64,000 nucleotides of DNA. Origin: Atrichornis clamosus (Eukaryota > Chordata > Aves > Passeriformes > Menuridae). The notes under the pieces were generated by a model. That model was not told where the DNA came from, did not search any database, and was given only the letters and a program-made list of their open reading frames with translations. The stretch lies in assembly GCA_013400975.1 (NCBI GenBank), contig WBMZ01011550.1:62001-126000 (forward strand). Reading direction: 5' to 3'. Shown here in pieces: positions 25,963-64,000 of this stretch (positions are counted from its first letter, which is position 1; each line of letters opens with the position of its first letter). The translations under genes were made by a program, and so were the position numbers.

Positions 25963-27671
25963 GAGGATTGAGAATTAGTGAACTTTGCTTTCAGTATGAG
26001 TTTATGGGCTTGCATTTCTTATGTCTCTACTGGTTTTTACTGTTGTTCTGTTATTTGTGACTTTTTTCAGTTAAGCTTCAATTACTACATTAAATTGACT
26101 CTTTTGCTGAACTGCCAGATCCTAGCCTAAAAAAACTCTAAATGCTTAAGTCTTCAAAAATTTGATTAATAGTTTTGATGAAGTTTGAAAGTATATTCCA
26201 GTTAGCACTGCAATATTTGGGATTACTATTGCAGCCTATAAGGGCCAATGCAATGTGGCTCTGTAACTTCTTACCTTGGAAAATAGGTTCCTATCCTGAA
26301 GTCTCTTCTGTTAAAGGCAACTATATTATGTTTTGGGTTTTTTAAAGTCCGTGCTTGACTTTAGCTGAACTGGCAGTACAAGGCAGCTGCACTTGCACAA
26401 GTGCGTAGGTTCCACTAATGACTGATTTTTGTACATAAAGTTAGTTGACTAAGTGTTATACACTGGCATTTTCAACTTGGAACAAGTGATTGGTTTTAGC
26501 CAAGTTATGTTTGTATGTTACCCAACTTCTAGTCCATGTGATCAAAAATATCACATTTGAAAAGATGTTAGCTAAAGACATCTTAATTTATGCAGGGCTG
26601 TGAATCCAATGCAAAGAGTAACAGCAATCACTATCCTCTAAATACATATCTAAATTGTGTATAGAGATACTACGACTTGTAATAACTTCATCTGCGTAAA
26701 ATGAAGGTATTTTTCCATCAATTTTCTTTCCACCTTATCTTGTAAAGACAAAATTAATAAGATATGTGGAATCAAATTTAAATTGTTAAAGCTCTTTTTA
26801 GCATCTGGTGATCATCTTCTGTGAACTCTGCCACCAGATGGTGTCATAAGATTTGAGGTGTTATCTGACTCAAGCTGATTCTAGCAAGGCAAGGGAATGC
26901 TATGCATTACAGGTAACTTCTCTGTTTTTATAAAAATGTTTTTCATATTTGTAGTGTAAGTTTGGAGTTTTTTTCCATCAAATCCTAGACTATTTTACAT
27001 TTTGATCCTATCGTGGTGGAGCTGCTAGTATTCAGCCCTGGAACAAACTGTGCTAGAGATGCAAGAATTTAGACAGACCCCTGTATTTCTATTACCTGGT
27101 CATTAATGACTGCTATCTTAGTGTTTGGGATCCTTAACTTGAACTTTCTTGACATAGAAGCTCCTTATACTGAAGAGTGACCTGACTACCTCAGTTTGAG
27201 TGCTTCAAACCACCCTCCAGTGATTCTTCATACTCTGTAATAACAGTATAAATAGAAGAAGCCCAATTACTGATGACTGAATGCTCTCCCTACTTGTTCT
27301 CTTGTGTCTCTACAGATCTTTCTTAGGAAGCCTGAGTTATTTTGACAAGATCTACAGGTACCTGCTTCTATGGAACTTCAATAGATGGCATATATAGAGT
27401 AATCTGTTTTGATGTGGCTTTTGAGTTCCTGTTCTTTTTATAATCAGTGAAAGAAACGTCATATGCATACCTGTGAAGTACGAGCTTAAATAACCTAGGA
27501 AGGGAAAAAAATGATACAACTGAATGTTACAGAAATAAGTGTAGAATTAAGTGTTGGGTATTTCTGTCATTCTTATAAGGGTCTGTTTCGTGAAGACCCT
27601 TTATAAAGTGACTCAAGGTTACCAGAATAAGCTGATGTGAAGTCTTTTGTAAGTCACAGAAATATTTAAAG

Positions 27672-27699
27672 TATTAGGTTTAAATATTTAAACCTAATA
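27672..27699. repeat. Perfect 28-bp palindrome
   Basis: The 28 bases equal their own reverse complement, with half-site TATTAGGTTTAAAT and no spacer. The pairing breaks at the flanking bases (G and G). It contains nested TTTAAA and AATATT elements. It lies in ZNF106 intron 1. Confidence 0.95.
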
Positions 27700-30600
27700 G
27701 CTAATTGGGTTATTTTTCCCACATCTTGTGCATCACTATGTTGCTTCTTAGTAAGATTTTGTTAGTCATTATCAATTATGTTTGAGGCTGCAATAGTAGT
27801 AGGGGTGCAAAGACGATTTAACTCTCCAAAGGTTGCTAATAGGGGTCTTAGCTGGAGTACTATGTCCTGTTTTGAACAATTCTTGTAAAGTGCTTTGGGC
27901 AACTTGGAAAGGGAAATAGCTATTGTAATAAACTCAGGAAATGTGATGCTTAAGGAAAACAGCTGATGAAAGGAGCTTGCATATGGCTTAAACCAAACTG
28001 GGAGTATAGGAGAAAACAGAAGCTTTCCAGGTATGTGGACTTTTGGTGTTCTAAATGACAGCATACAGCAGTAATGCTGAGCACCTCTCCATTCCAATTA
28101 GGACAGAGTATATTTCTGAATCTTCTGGTGTACAAAAAGCTCTCATAAGTAAGATAGCAATAAGGCATTTATTTTCACTAAGGATAAATTATTGTCTTGA
28201 TTTACAGCAAGGAAAACTTGGTTTGGATATTAGGTAATTAGTAGCATTGTTTATGTATAGGAATTAGAAAGATGCAATTTGGTTGTGGCTTAAAGTGTAT
28301 ATTTTCTTCTGGTCTGAGCCCTGTTCTTAGATTTACGTGAAATAAAAATAGAAGTCTTTGAAAACTCTGTGTTCATGCCAGGTGTTCTGTGCCTGTATTG
28401 GTCTGTTTAAAGTATTTCTCTACAGTGTCCTTATCTCCAGCAGACTTTCCCTATGTGTTGTAAAAAACCCAGCCATATTCATGGTGTAGCGTTCAAACAA
28501 TTTCTGCTAGATGTTTTCTAGGCCAGTTAGTGAAGTAAATTTTATTGCTTTTAACAGGAACTTAAATAGCTTTGATCTGTGAAATAACTTTTCTTTCCTG
28601 GCTCAGTGTCAAAACAGTTGAGCACTTGTATGCCCAGTTACAATTTGCTCTGCAGTGGTGCTGCTTCAATGTTGAGGGGTCTAGAGTACCCTTAGTCTGT
28701 CACATGGATGAAATTAAATCTTGGAAATTTACCTTAAAAGTTTTGCATCTGGTACAAATATTTTAACTACTAGAGTGTAATATAGTTATCTCCTTTACCA
28801 TGAAAAAAAACCCAAAACCCAAACCTTGTGACTACGCGGTAGTTTGTACAGTGCACGATAGTTTGCTGGAGGAGAATAATGCTGTTAAGTCATGACTTAA
28901 CTTTAGTAAGTCCTTAAGTTTCTGTCTGTTGCTTGGGTTAGGTTGCACAGATCAACATCTCAGAAGGAGAGTTACTGCCTCAGTGTACCCAGAAGTAGAG
29001 TTAAGGTAATAAGTAAAAGTTACGATCCAGTGAGGGGTTCATGGTGAATTCAGATTCCTCAGGGGCAATGAATCTTGGAAGGGAAGATAGTCTATGAATG
29101 TTGGTGCTTTATTCCATGTAAATTCTGCTTGAGGTGATGAAATTTGAGCATAGGGCTCTGTATTATTGGTATTATTATTCTACAGTTCAGCTGGTATGTG
29201 TGCAATTGGTTGCTGCAAGAGAGAAGTCACTAAGGCACTAGGAATGACATCTCTGCAAGAAGCTGAGCATGTTGCTGCAGAACATTCTGCATGGTGGATT
29301 AGTAGTCTCCTGTTCTTCTCAAGTGTTGAGTTTCCACTGCTCTCTGTAGGGACGTGCAGCATTTAGGCAGGCCTTTAGACAGGCCAGCACTTCTGATCTC
29401 TTTGAAGCTTCCTGAGGATTTCTAGGCAGCTGGAATGCCAGTCTGCCCACCCCACTCCATGGCACTTGTGGCTTTATATAGTTGGAGTGTTCAGCCACTC
29501 TGTAGCAGGTTTAATCTTGATGTACATTTTTAATGTATGTTTTCCGGTAAGGTTGAATAACTGTGGACAAATGGATGTTGTAGCAGGAAGCAGCCTAATG
29601 CCTAATTTTCTTTATAGACTATTTTTACCCGTGACAAGGGTTCTTCAAAATCTCTGTAGCAGACTTGCTTAAGTTAATTAAAACTGTGTGGTGTTCCCAA
29701 GCTCTGTGCAGGTGCAAGTTATGGGCGAGGTGCACTTACATCACATGGTTGTAAAATGCATCCCTTCCCTTTAAAACAAACAAACAGAAAGCCACCCACT
29801 GAACAATTGCATTCCCCCAAAATAGAAAGTTGTTGTAATATCTCATTTGTTTCAAAGGCTTTACATTGTGCTATTAACATGTGTTTCTCTTTTTATATGG
29901 TGGGGGGTCTTTTTGGCAGAACCTTATCTTTGCTTGCAGTTTGCTCATTTTTTAGAGCAGCTCATCTTCCTACTCAAGTCCAATAAAAATAATTTCCTGT
30001 GTTATACAAATTTCAAAAGCACAAATTTGGTAAAAGCTTGAAGGTTGTTTATGTTTAAAGTATGTGATTTTTTTTTTTAGTTAATAATTCAATGCGTTTA
30101 TTTAGACAGGTCTGTTTCTGAAGTTTCTTCATGAAGAATGAAAGTTTTGAGATGGAATAGGTCAGTATATGATGAGATGAAATGCATTGACTACATGGCT
30201 CAAAAGCTGTCTGGTTCTTGTTGATTTTGTGAGGTGATGGAGGAAACGCCTTTGATTTATTACGTTATTCAAAGTACTTCATGGAAACTCTTTTACGGTA
30301 AAATTGAAGCACTTAATTAAAGTGAACCATGGGTTTTACAGGTTTTGAAGCAGCTTTTGGGAGAAAGCTAAGGATAATGAGAAGTGGTTTATATCTATGT
30401 AAAGCAGTAAATCAAGAGGTCATCTGGAAATAGAATGTGTGTATATATTCTCTCAGTCCCTGTAGCATCTACTGAACCTCTTTACTTCTGAGTCCATGCC
30501 TCTGAGGGCTTCTCCCTGTAGAGGTGAAAGTTTCTCTTTTCATAGTGACATCCAATAGCATTTGAATTCTATTAGTATTTTTAGTACTCTGTCATAAGTA

Positions 30601-32994
30601 ATGCCCAGTTGATTGGGCAGTTTGTAGAAAACTCTTCCTGTGATCGTGTGTAGTTACTATATGTTTTAATTAGCCAAAACAGGTGTAATGCTAGCTCTGC
30701 TGGTGGAAGCTTTTTAATGTCATGTGCTAACTGGCCTGCTTTTCCTGATTTAAGTCCCATGCTGCTGTCACCCTTACGCAGAATGAATTCTGTAAATACT
30801 TGGGTAATCTTGAACAAGATCTTGAACACATGTAGGGTATTACTGTGCTAAACTACAAAGTAGTGCCAGTGAAGAATGTTGGGGGAGTACAGAATATTTT
30901 AATGCAAAAGGAAGTGTCTGAAATTGATGCAAGGATTAGCAGCCTTGCTTTTCATGAGTACTTCCATATTAATTGCATTAAACCAGCTTTCCTATGTTGG
31001 ATAGGCATCTAAACATTTGTCACTTGTATGATCATTAATAATTCCTTTAGATCTGTTGCAGCTGCACAGATCTATGTATAAACAGTATATTGATGATGTG
31101 CTACTATACTCACCTAATAACTTACTGGGAAATCAGGAGGCTGCAATATCTAATTTTCTGTCCCTACTCATATTAGCTTAGAATTTCTGCTGAAATATGT
31201 TTAAAAGTAAGTTATGTTCTTTATAAGTGCTTTCAAAATAATTTGTTCCAAAACATAGTATTTCTGTATCCTGACCTTCCATGAAGGCAGGTGCTTTTGC
31301 ATGCACTTTGCTGATACCATGTGAAGTTATATGCAGGCTGGTGCAAAGTTCTGTATGATCTTATACCTTTGTTGGGGGTGATTTGTCAAAATAAACAACT
31401 GCTACTATGATTCAAATACCTCAGGAGCCCATGTGATGAAGAATGCATATTTAAACACTATGAGGTATTTCAGTGAGATCAAGAATGGTGGTTGGGAAAC
31501 ACAAGACAACTGAATCTCCTGTTGTATTTTAAGTGTGTTTGTTTTGGTATGATGATGTGAATTTTTTTTAGGGAGGAAACTCCGTTGTCTAATGGTGAAA
31601 GGGCTATTGCAACTTTCATTTTTTTCTCCTTTGAGTTGTACAAATGCTGCTGCTTATCTGTAAATGGACATGCAAATCTATAAGGAAAGAGTTACTTGTC
31701 AAAGAACTACATTTTGGACTTTGAGGGGTGTGGTTTTACATGCTGATTTTTGTTTACAGTTGGACAGAACCACTGAATGTCAGAGCTACTTTAGGTAATC
31801 TGGATTTGGTAAAAATCCTGTTCTTGCCCTTTGCTCACAACTTCTAGTCAGTACCAGATTTGGAGGTTTTGATGCCTCTGATACAGAAGGTTAATGTTAA
31901 ATAATTAGAATTAACTTTTTAGGGTCAGTTGTGGAGAAGAGTTGCTGAAGAAGGCTCTTGCAGGTTAAGTTTGATGCTATTAACTAAGTTAGCTCTGAAG
32001 TTGCTTAATATAAGATAGCAGAACTTGAAAGGATTTGTATTTTTATGTCGAGATACAAAATTATGTAGTATTAAAAAAATGCATTTCTTTCCAATTTAGG
32101 GTGAGGAACTGCCTCTGCCAAGTAAATAAAAAATGACAATAATGCTCAATCATTCTGCATTTTAGTGTATTTTAAGACAAAGGATAAAGATTATACTCTG
32201 TCATTTAAACAGACATATTTGTCTTTGCATTATAACCTAGACTCTCTAATTTAATTGCACTCCTTATGAGTTAAACATTATAATAAAATACATATGACAT
32301 TTAATTTGACCAGCTGCTGTCTTCATTTGCATATATGCAAGTCTTAAGTAGATCAATGTTAAAATGCTGTCTAAATTGAGTATTTCAGTACATACATATG
32401 GGTAGTTCTTACAGAGGCTAATGAGAAAAATACTGAATTTAAATCACTTTAGATTTTATTTTATGGTGACTAAATGGATTAATAAACCTTGAAGACTGGT
32501 GGTCTTTGATCTCATGAATGGCCTTTGTTTCATTTTCCTAGGATGTTAAATATCTTCCTTGAGTGTCCCTGTGTACTAAAAGAAAGACTTGAGTTTTCCC
32601 TGCTTGGTTTCCCCAATTCCTTATCTCCCTGTCATCATCCTACTTGAAAAGTGGTTTGTTAATCTGATTTGAGTAGCTGAGAGGTTTCCTACAGATCTCT
32701 GGTTGTAGAATGAGTGCCACATCTTGGAGAACAAGGAACAAAATGAAAGAAAGGGAGAGCTACTTTTTATTATGGATATTTTAGATGACTATGCAAAACT
32801 ACCTTATCTTTTTTGAAGAATATTGACTATGTACATGTATTCTCTTAAAGAAGCTCAGCACAAGAGTTTTCATGCACAGTAACTTCACTTTGTTTAGTAA
32901 AATTGATTAATGAAACAAGTAGTCATGAATGTTAGTTATTTTTAAATTGTTTTTATTTGCAGGTATGGGATAAGATATTTCCAGAGTAATAAGC

Positions 32995-64000
<31,006 letters not shown>

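Larger units (their letters stand above)
25164..32962 (+). other. ZNF106: ZNF106 intron 1 (about 7.8 kb)
   Basis: Non-coding. The first 200 bases are still CpG-rich, and the rest is AT-rich unique sequence with no transposon I recognise. It contains a GA microsatellite (25948-25962) and a perfect 28-bp palindrome (27672-27699). Short open frames inside look like chance. Confidence 0.75.

Overview
The window is vertebrate nuclear DNA, most likely from a bird. The evidence is two intron-rich genes that can be read exon by exon, three antisense CR1 LINE fragments with the typical 3' ends, an LTR retrovirus remnant, one CpG-rich promoter region and compact introns. CR1 and this gene pair also occur in other sauropsids, so 'bird' is an inference.

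Layout. Positions 1-4146 hold no coding sequence and are read as the SNAP23 3' UTR and downstream flank. SNAP23 is on the minus strand. Its seven coding exons lie between 13668 (start codon) and 4147 (stop) and give a 209-residue Qbc-SNARE. A roughly 10 kb first intron (to about 23.4 kb) holds one CR1. A CpG-rich block from about 23.4 to 25.35 kb is a divergent promoter region, with SNAP23 leaving to the left and ZNF106 to the right. ZNF106 is on the plus strand, with a probable non-coding exon 1 ending at 25163. Twenty coding exons between 32995 and 63997 were placed with consistent phases and add up to 1848 codons. The last short coding exon lies beyond the right edge. The protein reads as two N-terminal U1/matrin-like zinc fingers, a long disordered region, a conserved central block, a basic/coiled-coil segment, seven WD40 repeats and C-terminal zinc fingers.

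How they relate. SNAP23 is a membrane-fusion SNARE. ZNF106 is an RNA-binding zinc-finger/WD40 protein. They share no pathway that I know of, but they are head-to-head neighbours in mammals too (human chromosome 15), so the divergent arrangement is old.

The most interesting departures from a routine gene pair are these: an LTR plus leader with a tRNA-Arg-like primer binding site ending within about 60 bases of ZNF106 exon 3; a GC-AG intron inside the WD40 region; a tryptophan-periodic low-complexity segment; a phosphorylation-dependent sumoylation motif; a perfect 28-bp palindrome in ZNF106 intron 1; and a 210-codon overlapping frame in the large exon. I found no CRISPR array, tRNA, rRNA or obviously new multi-gene system.
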